Source: Alkaliphilus oremlandii OhILAs (GTDB taxonomy: Bacteria > Bacillota > Clostridia > Peptostreptococcales > Natronincolaceae). From it: a stretch of DNA of 64,000 bases. Positions 36,587 to 45,852 of this stretch are shown piece by piece (the first letter of the stretch is position 1; each line of letters begins with the position of its first letter). Made by a program: the position numbers and the translations under genes. Location of the stretch: positions 1,860,001 through 1,924,000 of the forward strand of contig NC_009922.1 of NCBI RefSeq assembly GCF_000018325.1, written 5' to 3'. The notes beneath the pieces were generated by a model. That model was not told the origin of the DNA, ran no database searches, and worked only from the letters and a program-made list of their open reading frames with translations.

Positions 36587-37930
36587 TTACTTCACCTCCA
36601 ATATACGTACATCCACTGGAACATCTTTTTTAGGTATTAAGATAGAGGCAACAGATATAATTTCCGATACCTTTTTTGTTGCCCCACCGCCACCTGCTGG
36701 TCCATTGGTATATAGTGTTTCAACTTCTTCGCCAATCTTTGTAGCAACAGCACGGTCCTTCGTTCTTGCAGAAACTCTAAGTCTTACTTCTTCAGAATCT
36801 CTATAATCTTTATCTGCATTCCAATAAAGACTATTTACGCCAATCAGATCATATTTAATTTCGTCTACCTGAATATTTCTGATCTTTAGTCGTTCCTTGA
36901 CAATTTCACCAGCAAGGATTCCTCTCTCATAAGCTCCAAGGCCTCCATAGGAAATTTCTCCTTCTCCGATATAGCAATCCTTGTATCCTATTGAAACTTT
37001 GAAACTATCGGAATCCTTTTTACCACTTGCGCCAATAACCGCAACGACATCCTTTTCAATCTCTTGGAATTCTACCTTTGAAAAATCTGCAATTACATCC
37101 GGTGTAATATAGTTGGCTGGATCATGAATCTCATATATCATTTGTTCGATTAACGTGTGCTTTGTCACTTTTCCTCCAGATCCTTCAACTTTAGTGATCA
37201 TGAAGCTTCCATCCTCTGATACCTCTGCGATTGGGAAGCCCAGTCGAGCTAATCCTTGAACATCTTTCTTGCTAGGTTCAGCATAATATCCTCCCGTTGC
37301 CTGTCCGCCACACTCAAGCAAATGACCAACCAATGTCCCTTTACCTAAAAGATCATAATTATCCCAGTCCCAACCGAATTCATATATCAGCGGTGCCATA
37401 AATATAGCAGGATCGGCCACTCTACCAGTAATCACTACATCAGCACCCATTTCTAAGGCCTTAACAATTCCTTTAGAACCAAGGTAAGCATTCGCTGATA
37501 TAATTTCTCCATCTAATTCCTTTAGTGTTTGTCCTGTTTCCCAAACTGTAATGTTTTTATAGTGATCCATTCGACTCCCTACATCGTCACCTGTAACCGC
37601 TGCGATTTTAATCCCTTTAATCCCCAGTTCCTGAGCAATTTTATACACTGCTTCCGCACCTGCATGTGGATTTGCTGCTCCCATATTTGTAATAACCTTT
37701 ATTTTCTTCTTCCAAGCAAGAGGTAGAACCTTTTCCATCCTGTATTCTAATAATTCATTATAGCCTTTGGTTGGATTTTTTAATTTTTCTTGCTGTGCTA
37801 TGGCAATTGTTCGCTCTGCTAGACACTCAAAACCTATATAATCAATATTTCCTTTTTCAAGCAATTCTAATGCTGGTTCCAATCGATCTCCAGCATATCC
37901 TGCCCCACTTCCTAATCTAATTTTTTTCAT
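36587..37930 (-). CDS. AtuA family (DUF1446) protein
   Basis: 447 aa protein of the acyclic-terpene-utilisation AtuA family. Recognised by RLGSGAGYAGDRLEPALELLEKG, ITNMGAANPHAGAEAVYKIA and the glycine-rich LLECGGQATGGYYAEP. Family members act in organic-acid or terpenoid catabolism, often CoA-linked, but the reaction is not established. ATG 37930 follows GGAGGGAG. Co-transcribed with the CitMHS transporter 11 bases upstream, which suggests it degrades the imported acid. Confidence 0.85.
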   Translation of the reverse strand: MKKIRLGSGAGYAGDRLEPALELLEKGNIDYIGFECLAERTIAIAQQEKLKNPTKGYNELLEYRMEKVLPLAWKKKIKVITNMGAANPHAGAEAVYKIAQELGIKGIKIAAVTGDDVGSRMDHYKNITVWETGQTLKELDGEIISANAYLGSKGIVKALEMGADVVITGRVADPAIFMAPLIYEFGWDWDNYDLLGKGTLVGHLLECGGQATGGYYAEPSKKDVQGLARLGFPIAEVSEDGSFMITKVEGSGGKVTKHTLIEQMIYEIHDPANYITPDVIADFSKVEFQEIEKDVVAVIGASGKKDSDSFKVSIGYKDCYIGEGEISYGGLGAYERGILAGEIVKERLKIRNIQVDEIKYDLIGVNSLYWNADKDYRDSEEVRLRVSARTKDRAVATKIGEEVETLYTNGPAGGGGATKKVSEIISVASILIPKKDVPVDVRILEVK

Positions 37931-37941
37931 GTTCTCCCTCC

Positions 37942-39276
37942 TTAAATTCTAATCGCGCCGAATACCACTGAAGCTACAAGCATTACGATTGTTACTGTAA
38001 ATGAATACGGTATTGTTTTTTTCTGATGCTCACCAAAATCAACACCCGCTAGACCCACGAGAAGAAATGTAGCCGGTGTAAGGGGTGAAACAGGGAATCC
38101 CGTTGTCATCTGACCTAAGATAGCGGCCCTTGCAATGCTTATTCCCTCAATTCCAAATCTACTTGCAGTGGATGATAAAACTGGTAATACACCGAAGTAG
38201 AAGGAATCTGGATCAAATAATAGAGATGATGGCATTGAAATAACGCCAGTAATAACTGCAAAATATCGAGCTGCTGAAGCTGGTATAATTGCCACCAGCG
38301 CCTCTGACATTGCAGTGATCATTCCAGAACCTTTCATAATTCCTGTGAATGCTCCTGCCGCAAACAATACGGAAGCCATAAGTATTGCTGATTTTGCGTG
38401 GGCATCCACTCTTGATTTTTGCATAGAAACTTCTGGATAGTTTATTACTATGGATAATACAAAGGAAATCATAAATACAACTTCTGGCTTGATTCCATAT
38501 TTACCACCCATGATTAATCCTACAATTGCTACTAAAATTAAAATAACATTTACACCAAAGAGATGCGGCCTTAGAAGAGCTTGTTGTTCCTCTGTTAACT
38601 CTTGTTCCATTTCTTTTACGCTATTTGTATTACTTTCTCCCAATCTACCTTTCTCTTTTTTTCCAAGAATAAAAGCAATTAATAGGACTGTGGCAAGGCC
38701 ACATATTACAGGAATTACTAATGGATTAAATAAATCCATTACGTTCATTTCCATGGCTGTTGCCGCTCGAATAGTAGGTCCTCCCCACGGTACAATATTC
38801 ATCGTACCTGCTGCCAGAGCAACAATAGTAGCCAAGGTTGTTCTACTCATACCAACGGCATCATAAACAGGTAATAATGCTGGAATACAAATTAAGAAAG
38901 TTACTGCTCCAGAGCCATCAAGATGAACAATCATCGCTAATATAGCAGTTCCCATTGCGATTTTAATAGGATCCGTACCGATAATATTAAGTATTTTCTT
39001 GATGATTGGACGAAAAGTTCCTGCATCAGTCAAAATTCCAAAGAATAAAATTGAAAAGATAAACATTACGCCAGTTGCTGCTACGGTTCCAATACCTGAC
39101 GTAATAAATTTACCAATGTCTAAAATATTGTATGCACCTTCTCCAGTGGAGAAAAATGAGGCAATTGCTCCAATTACTACTGGTACACCAATTAATGCAA
39201 CTGTAGCTGAAGCTTTCTTACTCATTACAAGCGCAAGCATAAAAATAACAGTTAAAAATCCTAACATTGCTAGCAT
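37942..39276 (-). CDS. CitMHS-family organic acid transporter
   Basis: 444 aa, about twelve hydrophobic segments. Matches the CitMHS citrate-Mg/Ca:proton symporter family (HLDGSGAVTFLICIPALLP, NIVPWGGPTIRAA, MTTGFPVSPLTPATFLLVG). The true substrate may be another di- or tricarboxylate. First gene of a three-gene operon behind the sigma-54 promoter at 39318-39334. Confidence 0.88.
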   Translation of the reverse strand: MLAMLGFLTVIFMLALVMSKKASATVALIGVPVVIGAIASFFSTGEGAYNILDIGKFITSGIGTVAATGVMFIFSILFFGILTDAGTFRPIIKKILNIIGTDPIKIAMGTAILAMIVHLDGSGAVTFLICIPALLPVYDAVGMSRTTLATIVALAAGTMNIVPWGGPTIRAATAMEMNVMDLFNPLVIPVICGLATVLLIAFILGKKEKGRLGESNTNSVKEMEQELTEEQQALLRPHLFGVNVILILVAIVGLIMGGKYGIKPEVVFMISFVLSIVINYPEVSMQKSRVDAHAKSAILMASVLFAAGAFTGIMKGSGMITAMSEALVAIIPASAARYFAVITGVISMPSSLLFDPDSFYFGVLPVLSSTASRFGIEGISIARAAILGQMTTGFPVSPLTPATFLLVGLAGVDFGEHQKKTIPYSFTVTIVMLVASVVFGAIRI

Positions 39277-39317
39277 TTATATGCTACCTCCTTTTTAATA
39301 TTGTCACTAATATTAAG

Positions 39318-39334
39318 AGCAAATACCATGCCAA
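39318..39334 (-). promoter_or_regulatory. Sigma-54 promoter of the CitMHS-AtuA operon
   Basis: Minus strand reads TTGGCATG-GTAT-TTGCT, matching the -24/-12 consensus TGGCAC-N5-TTGC with the invariant GG and GC in correct phase. It is 42 bases upstream of the CitMHS start codon. Confidence 0.9.
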
Positions 39335-39540
39335 GTTAAGATAACCTACGTTTCTTCTTCCCTAAATTTATATTGTAAGCTTTTGTTGAAGTCCATTTAT
39401 CCCTTATTTCTATTTTAAATAGTTGTGATTTTAAATGTTATCTAAAATTAGATACGATATAAAGTTAATCGATACAAAAACAATTAATTTTGTTTCTTTA
39501 TATCTGAAAGTAAAGTTTTTGATTTATAATAAAAAAACAA

Positions 39541-39579
39541 GACTCTAATTTTTCTAGTATCTTAGAAAAATTAGAAGTC
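39541..39579 (-). terminator. Terminator of the sigma-54 activator gene
   Basis: GACT + CTAATTTTTCTA stem with GTATCT loop and complement, followed on the minus strand by TTGTTTTTTT. Confidence 0.88.
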
Positions 39580-39653
39580 CCTCTTATAAAGTGTTTGCAA
39601 TAGCTCACTTTGGGTTATTCTAAATATTTAAAATTAATTCTAATATTTTAGAA

Positions 39654-40994
39654 TTAATCTCCTATTTTGTTATATAAAGATGCCAAAGAAATCCCTAATT
39701 TTTTTGCAGCTTTTCTTTTCCCTTCCGTATCAGCTCCATATTTATTTAGTTCTTTCAAGATCTCACGCTTTTCAAAAGCTCGAACTCTTTCGCTCAGCTT
39801 ATCGTTAGTATTTATTTCTTCAACGGCGTACAATGATTCTGGAAGGCATTCCAACGTTATCAGACCATCTTTGGCTTTAAAAGATGAAAATTCTAAGACG
39901 TTTACTAGTTCTCTTACATTTCCAGGCCAATGATATTTTTTTAAAACCTCCATAGCCCCTTGATCTATTCGAATCACTCTTTTCAATTTTTTAGATATAT
40001 TTTTTAACTGATCTATAGTTATAACAGAAATATCCTCTACTCTCTCTCGAAGAGGTGGTATTTTTATTGGAAAGACACTGAGCCGATAATATAAATCTGC
40101 CCTAAATTTTCCTTCTTTTACATACGCTTTGAGATTAGCATTGGAAGCACATATGATTCGCACATCTACTGGAATATCTGTAACACTCCCTACAGGTCTA
40201 ATAATGTTTTCTTGAAGTGCTCTTAAGAGTTTTGCCTGAAGGCTGATATCCATTTCTGAAATCTCATCTAAGAATAGGGTTCCTTTATGAGCTGCTTCAA
40301 AAAGTCCCATTTTACCGCCTTTCTTTGCACCAGTAAAGGCTCCTTCTACATAACCAAATAATTCGGAGTCAAGGATCTCTCCCCTAAAATTTGCACAGTT
40401 AATTGCGATAAACACCTCGTTTTTTCTTAAGCTAAAGTTATGTATGGCATTAGCAAATAGCTCTTTTCCTGTTCCGGTCTCTGATTCTAGGAGCACAGTC
40501 ATATCAGTCTCAGCAACCTGCATCGCCGTATTTTTAACATCTACCATAGATTTACTTACTCCAGTAATTGATTCAAATTTATACCGAGCACTATTCGCTT
40601 TGTTAATTCTCAAAATCTTGGTTTCCATCTTTTTTTCTAGTTGTTCAATTTGTTTTTTAAAATCAAAAGCTTCATTAAAAAACGTAACAACTGAAATACC
40701 ACCGATTACTCTATCTTTAGAGTATACAGAGTACATATTTACAAAATAATATTCACCATTTTCTTTTCTTTCAACATGCATTAAATTTTCTCCCGATTGG
40801 ATCACCTCTGGAAGCTTTGCACTGGATCTTATTTTCTTTAATTCAGCACCAATTAAATTTTCACGTTCTAATCCAATAAAATTGCAGTAAGCTTTATTTC
40901 CAAATATCACTTTACCATCTATATCAATAATCGTAATTCCTTCAGATATGGCATCCAAAATCGTCATAAGACTTTCATCAACCTTCAATTCCAT
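39654..40994 (-). CDS. Sigma-54-dependent transcriptional activator (PAS + AAA+ + Fis HTH)
   Basis: 446 aa enhancer-binding protein. N-terminal PAS sensor (about 5-110: LDAISEGITIIDIDGKVIF), short coiled coil (112-135), central AAA+ domain with Walker A ETGTGKE, the sigma-54 contact loop GAFTGA and Walker B GTLFLDEIS, and a C-terminal Fis-type helix-turn-helix (KRKAAKKLGISLASLYNKI). No receiver domain, so it probably senses a small ligand. It lies directly upstream of the CitMHS operon, which has a sigma-54 promoter, and is the obvious activator. Confidence 0.93.
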   Translation of the reverse strand: MELKVDESLMTILDAISEGITIIDIDGKVIFGNKAYCNFIGLERENLIGAELKKIRSSAKLPEVIQSGENLMHVERKENGEYYFVNMYSVYSKDRVIGGISVVTFFNEAFDFKKQIEQLEKKMETKILRINKANSARYKFESITGVSKSMVDVKNTAMQVAETDMTVLLESETGTGKELFANAIHNFSLRKNEVFIAINCANFRGEILDSELFGYVEGAFTGAKKGGKMGLFEAAHKGTLFLDEISEMDISLQAKLLRALQENIIRPVGSVTDIPVDVRIICASNANLKAYVKEGKFRADLYYRLSVFPIKIPPLRERVEDISVITIDQLKNISKKLKRVIRIDQGAMEVLKKYHWPGNVRELVNVLEFSSFKAKDGLITLECLPESLYAVEEINTNDKLSERVRAFEKREILKELNKYGADTEGKRKAAKKLGISLASLYNKIGD

Positions 40995-41149
40995 TACTCT
41001 ATCACTCCTTTTCGGTCAAATCCCTTTCAAAACTTTCAATTGTACATCATGCTACTGTTCTATGGAGTAAAAATTTTCTCAAGTCTGTTGCCATACCTTT
41101 ATTCCTATGAATTTTCGCAACATACAATGATAGAACCATGGCGTTATCC

Positions 41150-41287
41150 TTACATTTTTCTGTTTTGTACCCCTATAAACCCTTGTGTTTGATTCGAATC
41201 ACATTCAACAATTGCTAGAAACAGACCCTTTGGTTGTGTTTCTTTTATCCTTTCTACTATTTCCTTAATATTTTCAGTCCCTCCGTA
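41150..41287 (-). pseudogene. Open-frame remnant downstream of the 239-aa membrane protein
   Basis: In the same frame as the preceding gene, immediately after its stop, 45 codons remain open (KEIVERIKETQPKGLFLAIV, then GFIGVQNRKM). The composition looks protein-like, but no start codon with a binding site is present. It may be the tail of a lost gene; not recognised. Confidence 0.25.
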
Positions 41288-42007
41288 TTATATGGGCAGT
41301 ATGGTAATTAAATATCCACCTACAAATAAACTTGCAATATTTGAAATAAGGACATATGCATTTGTTCTCGTCTTAGAATGCTCTTTTATCCATATTGGGA
41401 ATAGTATCATTTCGGTAATAAGTATAATTATCTCAGCAAAAACCAAAGCTAGAATAACATATTCATTGGGTTTAAAACTGTTGATCCATAGATTCAATGC
41501 ACCTTGTGTCATTAAATTGATGATTAGAAATGCAATCCATGATGCTTTTTCTCTGAAATTAAACATAAAAAATATGGCCCCTTCAATTAAGAAGGTTAAA
41601 ATTATCCGGAGGGAAACCAGTAATACTGTCCTTGAAGGTAATTTTCCTATGGTCAATATCTGAGTTTCTAAATCCAAGGTATATACATTATTATATGCAA
41701 TTATGGGCTTTTCAAAAGGAATTTCATATTGATGATCTTCTGTCTCGATTGTAAGAATATACGCTGGTGCCATTTTGATTTCCCTATAATAGAAAGTATA
41801 TTGACTTTCGATTAATTTATCGGTTTTTCTGCCTCTTACTATATTATTATTGATATTCATGCTGATTTCTAAATCTGTTGGCGCATTTGGTACAATAATC
41901 AGTATAGAAGGCGGTTCCGCAGAATTCCCATAGCTCCAATTTGGTATTACAATCAATATACAAATCAATAAAAAAATTAGGTTCCATGGTTTCTTCCTTT
42001 GAATCAT
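41288..42007 (-). CDS. Hypothetical membrane protein
   Basis: 239 aa. Signal peptide or first helix (about 11-26), an extracytoplasmic domain of about 100 residues rich in beta-type sequence (about 30-125), then four membrane helices (about 128-235). No family recognised. ATG 42007 with GGAG about 12 bases upstream. Stands alone. Confidence 0.65.
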   Translation of the reverse strand: MIQRKKPWNLIFLLICILIVIPNWSYGNSAEPPSILIIVPNAPTDLEISMNINNNIVRGRKTDKLIESQYTFYYREIKMAPAYILTIETEDHQYEIPFEKPIIAYNNVYTLDLETQILTIGKLPSRTVLLVSLRIILTFLIEGAIFFMFNFREKASWIAFLIINLMTQGALNLWINSFKPNEYVILALVFAEIIILITEMILFPIWIKEHSKTRTNAYVLISNIASLFVGGYLITILPI

Positions 42008-42172
42008 ATTCCTGCTCAGCTCCTCTACTTTTATATAAGATATGGATTCCTTGGGTTTATACAGAGAATATTTCTATATCTTCTCTGATTTATAGAATAC
42101 TATAACCTTCTATAAATCACTTTCATATCCTTCTTTTCATATCCATAATTTTTCTCTATCCTCAAAAATTAA

Positions 42173-42206
42173 AAGGAATCTACCGACATTGATCGATAAA
42201 TTCCTT
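42173..42206 (-). terminator. Terminator of the MATE gene
   Basis: Imperfect stem AAGGAAT...ATTCCTT with inner TA and CGA pairs, followed on the minus strand by TTTTAATTTTT; 12 bases past the stop at 42218. Confidence 0.75.
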
Positions 42207-42217
42207 GAAACTTACTT

Positions 42218-43597
42218 CTAAATTGAAGCACTCATTGCTTCTACATCATGGATTATATTCTTAATCCACTTTTTAGAGTGAAGACGCTTCAACTCAAAAC
42301 CAATTTTAACGACTTCTTCTAAACATATAATAAAGAATACTTCGCTTAAAGATAAATTAAATACAACTGCCCCTATATATCCGGCTGGGATAGCAAAAAA
42401 CCATACGGTTCCAAGCTGTACCAGCATGGAGTAGGTCGTATCTCCGCCCCCTCTAAACACCCCAACAATCATCAAAACATTGAAAAATCGTAGTGGTGCA
42501 AAAACTGCCATAATTCGAAGGACAACGATGGTCATTTCAACGGTATCCTTATTGATATTGAATATACTCACAATATGGGGAGAAGCAATCCAAAGGGCGA
42601 CTCCCGATACAAGGCCTATCATCGGGGTTAATATTCCTAGTTTTACTGCATAATCTATGGCTAGTTCTTCTTTATCTTCCCCAATCCTATTCCCAATCAT
42701 AATAGAAGCTGCTGTAGCGACACCGATGGATAAAACCATAAACATATTGTTGATCGTTGTTGCGATTTGCATGCTAGCAACTTCTCGAATGCCTATTTTA
42801 GCATAGATAATAGAGTAGGCACTTAAGCCCAAGGACCAAATCAATTCATTTAATATTACAGAATAAGAAGTTCTAAAGTAGATTTTAATAAATTCAAAGT
42901 TAAATCCAAAGATTTCATTTAATTTTGCAGGAATTACATCATTTGTTGTGTGTGCAGATATAATAATAAATATCATTTCAACAAATCGTGCAATGCTGGT
43001 GGCGATGGCTGCTCCTTTAACGCCCATGGCAGGAAATCCAAGATAGCCAAATATCAGAACCCAGTTTAAAAATGCATTGGTTAATACGCCTATGAGACTT
43101 CCATACATAGGAGGATTTGCAATACCAATACTTCTCAAACTGGTGGAATATACTTGAGTGATTGCTGAAAAAATAAAGGTTATGGATACAAACTTGATAT
43201 ACTCTGCACCCAATGCTATGACTTCTGGGTTTTTTGTAAATATTTTTACAATCGCCTCCGGTGATATCCATACGATTATTGAAAATAAAATGGAAACGAA
43301 TATGCTCAAAACCATATCTAAACCGATCATTTTTCGGATATTTGGGATATCTTTCTTCCCCCAAAACTGTGCAATAAATATGCTTGCACCCGCATTAATT
43401 CCCAACACAGCCAGTGTATACACAAAAAAATACTGGTTCACCAGTCCAACGGCAGCGATCGCACTTTCGCCTAGTTTTCCTATCATTAGATTATCCACCA
43501 TATTTAATGAGGAGCTAATTAGATTTTGTAATGTAATCGGTATAACCAATGCTATAATTGTAGATAAAAAATGCTTGTCTTTTAAAATTTTTTTCAT
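42218..43597 (-). CDS. MATE family efflux transporter
   Basis: 459 aa, twelve hydrophobic segments in two homologous halves, with the MATE features near residue 30 (SSSLNMVDNLMIGKLGESAIAA) and 260 (REVASMQIATTINNMF). Sodium- or proton-coupled drug or metabolite export; substrate unknown. ATG 43597 follows GGAGGC. A terminator lies between it and the upstream GNAT gene, so it has its own promoter. Confidence 0.93.
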   Translation of the reverse strand: MKKILKDKHFLSTIIALVIPITLQNLISSSLNMVDNLMIGKLGESAIAAVGLVNQYFFVYTLAVLGINAGASIFIAQFWGKKDIPNIRKMIGLDMVLSIFVSILFSIIVWISPEAIVKIFTKNPEVIALGAEYIKFVSITFIFSAITQVYSTSLRSIGIANPPMYGSLIGVLTNAFLNWVLIFGYLGFPAMGVKGAAIATSIARFVEMIFIIISAHTTNDVIPAKLNEIFGFNFEFIKIYFRTSYSVILNELIWSLGLSAYSIIYAKIGIREVASMQIATTINNMFMVLSIGVATAASIMIGNRIGEDKEELAIDYAVKLGILTPMIGLVSGVALWIASPHIVSIFNINKDTVEMTIVVLRIMAVFAPLRFFNVLMIVGVFRGGGDTTYSMLVQLGTVWFFAIPAGYIGAVVFNLSLSEVFFIICLEEVVKIGFELKRLHSKKWIKNIIHDVEAMSASI

Positions 43598-43629
43598 ATG
43601 TCTGCCTCCTACGATTCATAGAAATAAAT

Positions 43630-43667
43630 AAAAAAGACATATGGGTATTGAAAGCCGCCCATCTGCC
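43630..43667 (-). terminator. Terminator between the GNAT and MATE genes
   Basis: Arms GACATATGGG and CCCATCTGCC with a 12-base loop, followed on the minus strand by TTTTTTATTTATTT. It is 115 bases past the GNAT stop and 33 bases upstream of the MATE start, so it could also work as an attenuator for MATE. Confidence 0.65.
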
Positions 43668-43781
43668 TTTTAATTTTAATTTCATCTCTATATTGAGTTA
43701 ATTTATCATACTAATTGATTATAACGATCATTGCTAATACAGTCAATATCTTTTGTGATTTTTCTGTAGAGCCTTATCTAT

Positions 43782-44294
43782 TTACTTGTCATATTCCTTT
43801 GCTAAATTTATCAGTGCATCGTCACAGACTCGATATACGGTCCACTCATCCATTGGAACTGCGCCCATGCTTTTATAAAACTGAATGGATGGTTCGTTCC
43901 AGTCGATACACCACCACTCTAATCTCCCACAGCCTCTTTCAACGGCCAGTTTTCCTAAAAAGGATAGCATCAGTTTGCCAATCCCTTTTCCTCTCATTTC
44001 AGGCTTCACATATAAGTCCTCTAAGTAGATCCCAGGTCTTCCTAGGAAAGTGGAAAAATTATGAAAAAATAAAGCAAAGCCAACAGGCTCCCCATCATAT
44101 TCTCCGATCACAACCTCCGCTGCTTTTCGCTTGAATAAGGAATCCATTAATATCTCTTCCGTTGCTACTACTTCATGCAATAATTTTTCATAGTCTGCTA
44201 GTTCTTTAATAAATTGTAGAATCAATGGTACATCATTTTCTTCTGCCAATCTCAATTTAAAACCATCTATTTTAGTATCCATTATATTTCCCAT
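43782..44294 (-). CDS. GNAT family N-acetyltransferase (SSAT-like)
   Basis: 170 aa with motif A PEMRGKGIGKLMLSFLGKLA (about 92-111) and the WNEPSIQFYKSMGA segment typical of spermidine/diamine-type N-acetyltransferases. ATG 44294 with GGAGG 5 bases upstream. Substrate not provable from sequence. Confidence 0.88.
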   Translation of the reverse strand: MGNIMDTKIDGFKLRLAEENDVPLILQFIKELADYEKLLHEVVATEEILMDSLFKRKAAEVVIGEYDGEPVGFALFFHNFSTFLGRPGIYLEDLYVKPEMRGKGIGKLMLSFLGKLAVERGCGRLEWWCIDWNEPSIQFYKSMGAVPMDEWTVYRVCDDALINLAKEYDK

Positions 44295-44320
44295 TTTAGC
44301 CTCCGTCTACTCTACTGTAG

Positions 44321-44665
44321 TTATTTTTTAACACCAACTAAACTCGTTAATATGAGATTCACTGCACCAATCAGTACAGATGCTACGACTGCTGCAAAAA
44401 TATTCTTTACATCGAAGCCACCAACGATGCTGGAGGTTATCTTAAGTGTGATTCCATTAATAATAAATGTAAATAAACCCAATGTCATAATATTAATTGG
44501 TAAAGTTAAAATTACTAAAATCGGTTTGATAATTGTATTTACAATACCCAAAATAGCTGCAGCAACCAACGTAGACTTAAAGCTCGTCACGCTTACCCCT
44601 ATGGACAAACCTGCGATTATGTAGATAGAGAGGGCGCTGATCAACCATCTAGCAAAAAACTTCAT
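44321..44665 (-). CDS. Phage holin family 4 (DUF/PF04020-type) membrane protein
   Basis: 114 aa with four membrane helices, matching the so-called phage holin family 4 small membrane proteins that are widespread chromosomal genes, not true phage holins (TIIKPILVILTLPINIMTLGLFTFIINGI). I choose ATG 44665 because GGAGGTG is 6 bases upstream; ATG 44680 would overlap the site. No link to the prophage at 56-63 kb. Confidence 0.85.
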   Translation of the reverse strand: MKFFARWLISALSIYIIAGLSIGVSVTSFKSTLVAAAILGIVNTIIKPILVILTLPINIMTLGLFTFIINGITLKITSSIVGGFDVKNIFAAVVASVLIGAVNLILTSLVGVKK

Positions 44666-44766
44666 TCTATACACCTCCATTTCTATGTTATACTTATATT
44701 ATATGATAATCCAATAATTACAACAATGTTTTTTTAAAAATTCGATCATGAGTGGAGGAATCTATT

Positions 44767-45264
44767 TTGATTACAGTAGGTATTATTACAGCAAGCGATA
44801 AAGGTTCTAAAGGAGAAAGAACAGATACCAGCGGTCCATTAATCGGTGAACTGTTGGAACCAATTGGTGGCATAGTAAAGGAATATATGATTGTTCCAGA
44901 TGAAAGAGAAAAACTTGCCGAAGGTTTAATCTATATGTGTGACGAAGCAAAGCTGGATCTTATTTTTACAACGGGAGGAACCGGTTTTTCTCCTAGAGAT
45001 ATTACACCGGAAGCTACTTTAGATGTTGTGGAAAGGCTAACCCCTGGAATCTCTGAAGCGATTCGAATGAAAAGCCTCAGTGTTACGCCGAAAGCCATGC
45101 TCTCTAGAGCTGTTTCTGGCATTCGAAAGCAGTCCTTAATTATCAACCTTCCCGGCAGTCCTAAAGGAGTAAAAGAATGTTTAGAGGTCATTCTACCAGT
45201 TCTTTCCCATGGTGTTGGTATTTTAAAAGGTACAGATAATGAATGTGGCCACGAAGTAAAATAA
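44767..45264 (+). CDS. moaB: MogA/MoaB family molybdenum cofactor biosynthesis protein
   Basis: Adenylates molybdopterin before molybdenum insertion. 165 aa with GIITASDKGSKGERTDTSGP at the N-terminus, FTTGGTGFSPRDITPEAT (nucleotide/MPT loop) and INLPGSPKGVKECL. The frame opens with GTG 44752, but GGAGG in that region is spaced 8 bases from TTG 44767, so I start there. Convergent with moaC, sharing a terminator. Confidence 0.9.
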   Translation: MITVGIITASDKGSKGERTDTSGPLIGELLEPIGGIVKEYMIVPDEREKLAEGLIYMCDEAKLDLIFTTGGTGFSPRDITPEATLDVVERLTPGISEAIRMKSLSVTPKAMLSRAVSGIRKQSLIINLPGSPKGVKECLEVILPVLSHGVGILKGTDNECGHEVK

Positions 45265-45281
45265 ATTGATGTGATAATTAC

Positions 45282-45328
45282 AAAGACCTAAGACTTTTAC
45301 TTTGAACCAGTAAGTATCTTAGGTCTTT
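45282..45328 (+). terminator. Bidirectional terminator between moaB and moaC
   Basis: 12-bp arms AAAGACCTAAGA/TCTTAGGTCTTT with an inner TACT/AGTA pairing, located between convergent stops. Confidence 0.85.
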
Positions 45329-45346
45329 ATGTTTTATCTGAGCTTC

Positions 45347-45826
45347 CTAATCTTCTATAATGAAATCTCCAGATTTTCCACCTGTTTTTTTAGCCAATCT
45401 TATGTCCGATACCCTCATTGTTTTATCAATGGCCTTACACATATCGTAAATAGTTAAGGCGGTTACAGAAACAGCTGTTAAGGCTTCCATCTCTACGCCT
45501 GTTTTTCCGGTTGTTCTTACGATGGCTTCAATATCGATTTTGCTCTTTTCTTCATCAATGTTAAATTTAATATCGGCACCTGTTAGAAAAATATTGTGGC
45601 ACATTGGGATAATATCACTGGTTTTTTTTGCTGCCATAATACCAGCTACTTGTGAAACAGCTAAAACATCACCCTTTTTTATATTCTGGTGGACGATTTG
45701 CTGGAGTGTTTCGGGTAGCATATAGATGCTTCCTCTAGCCACAGCTGCTCTATTGGTATCTGATTTCTGTCCAACCTCTACCATTTTAGCTCTTCCTTCT
45801 TCATTAAAATGAGTCAAAGTATCCAT
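45347..45826 (-). CDS. moaC: Cyclic pyranopterin monophosphate synthase MoaC
   Basis: Second step of molybdenum cofactor synthesis. 159 aa with the MoaC signatures [51 protein letters not shown] and [26 protein letters not shown] 45826 follows GGGAGA. No moaA seen in this window. Confidence 0.96.
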   Translation of the reverse strand: MDTLTHFNEEGRAKMVEVGQKSDTNRAAVARGSIYMLPETLQQIVHQNIKKGDVLAVSQVAGIMAAKKTSDIIPMCHNIFLTGADIKFNIDEEKSKIDIEAIVRTTGKTGVEMEALTAVSVTALTIYDMCKAIDKTMRVSDIRLAKKTGGKSGDFIIED

Positions 45827-45852
45827 AAAGCTTCTCTCCCTTTGATATTAAT

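Larger units (their letters stand above)
39277..39653. other. Intergenic control region between CitMHS and its activator
   Basis: 377 bases holding, on the minus strand, the sigma-54 promoter (39318-39334), a TATCTAA-AA-TTAGATA inverted repeat at 39439-39454 that could be the activator binding site about 105 bases upstream of the -24 element, and the terminator of the activator gene (39541-39579). No coding frame. Confidence 0.6.

Noticed and set aside
44321..44665. Holin-like gene as evidence for a second prophage
   Set aside because: Phage holin family 4 proteins are common chromosomal membrane proteins, and no other phage genes are nearby.
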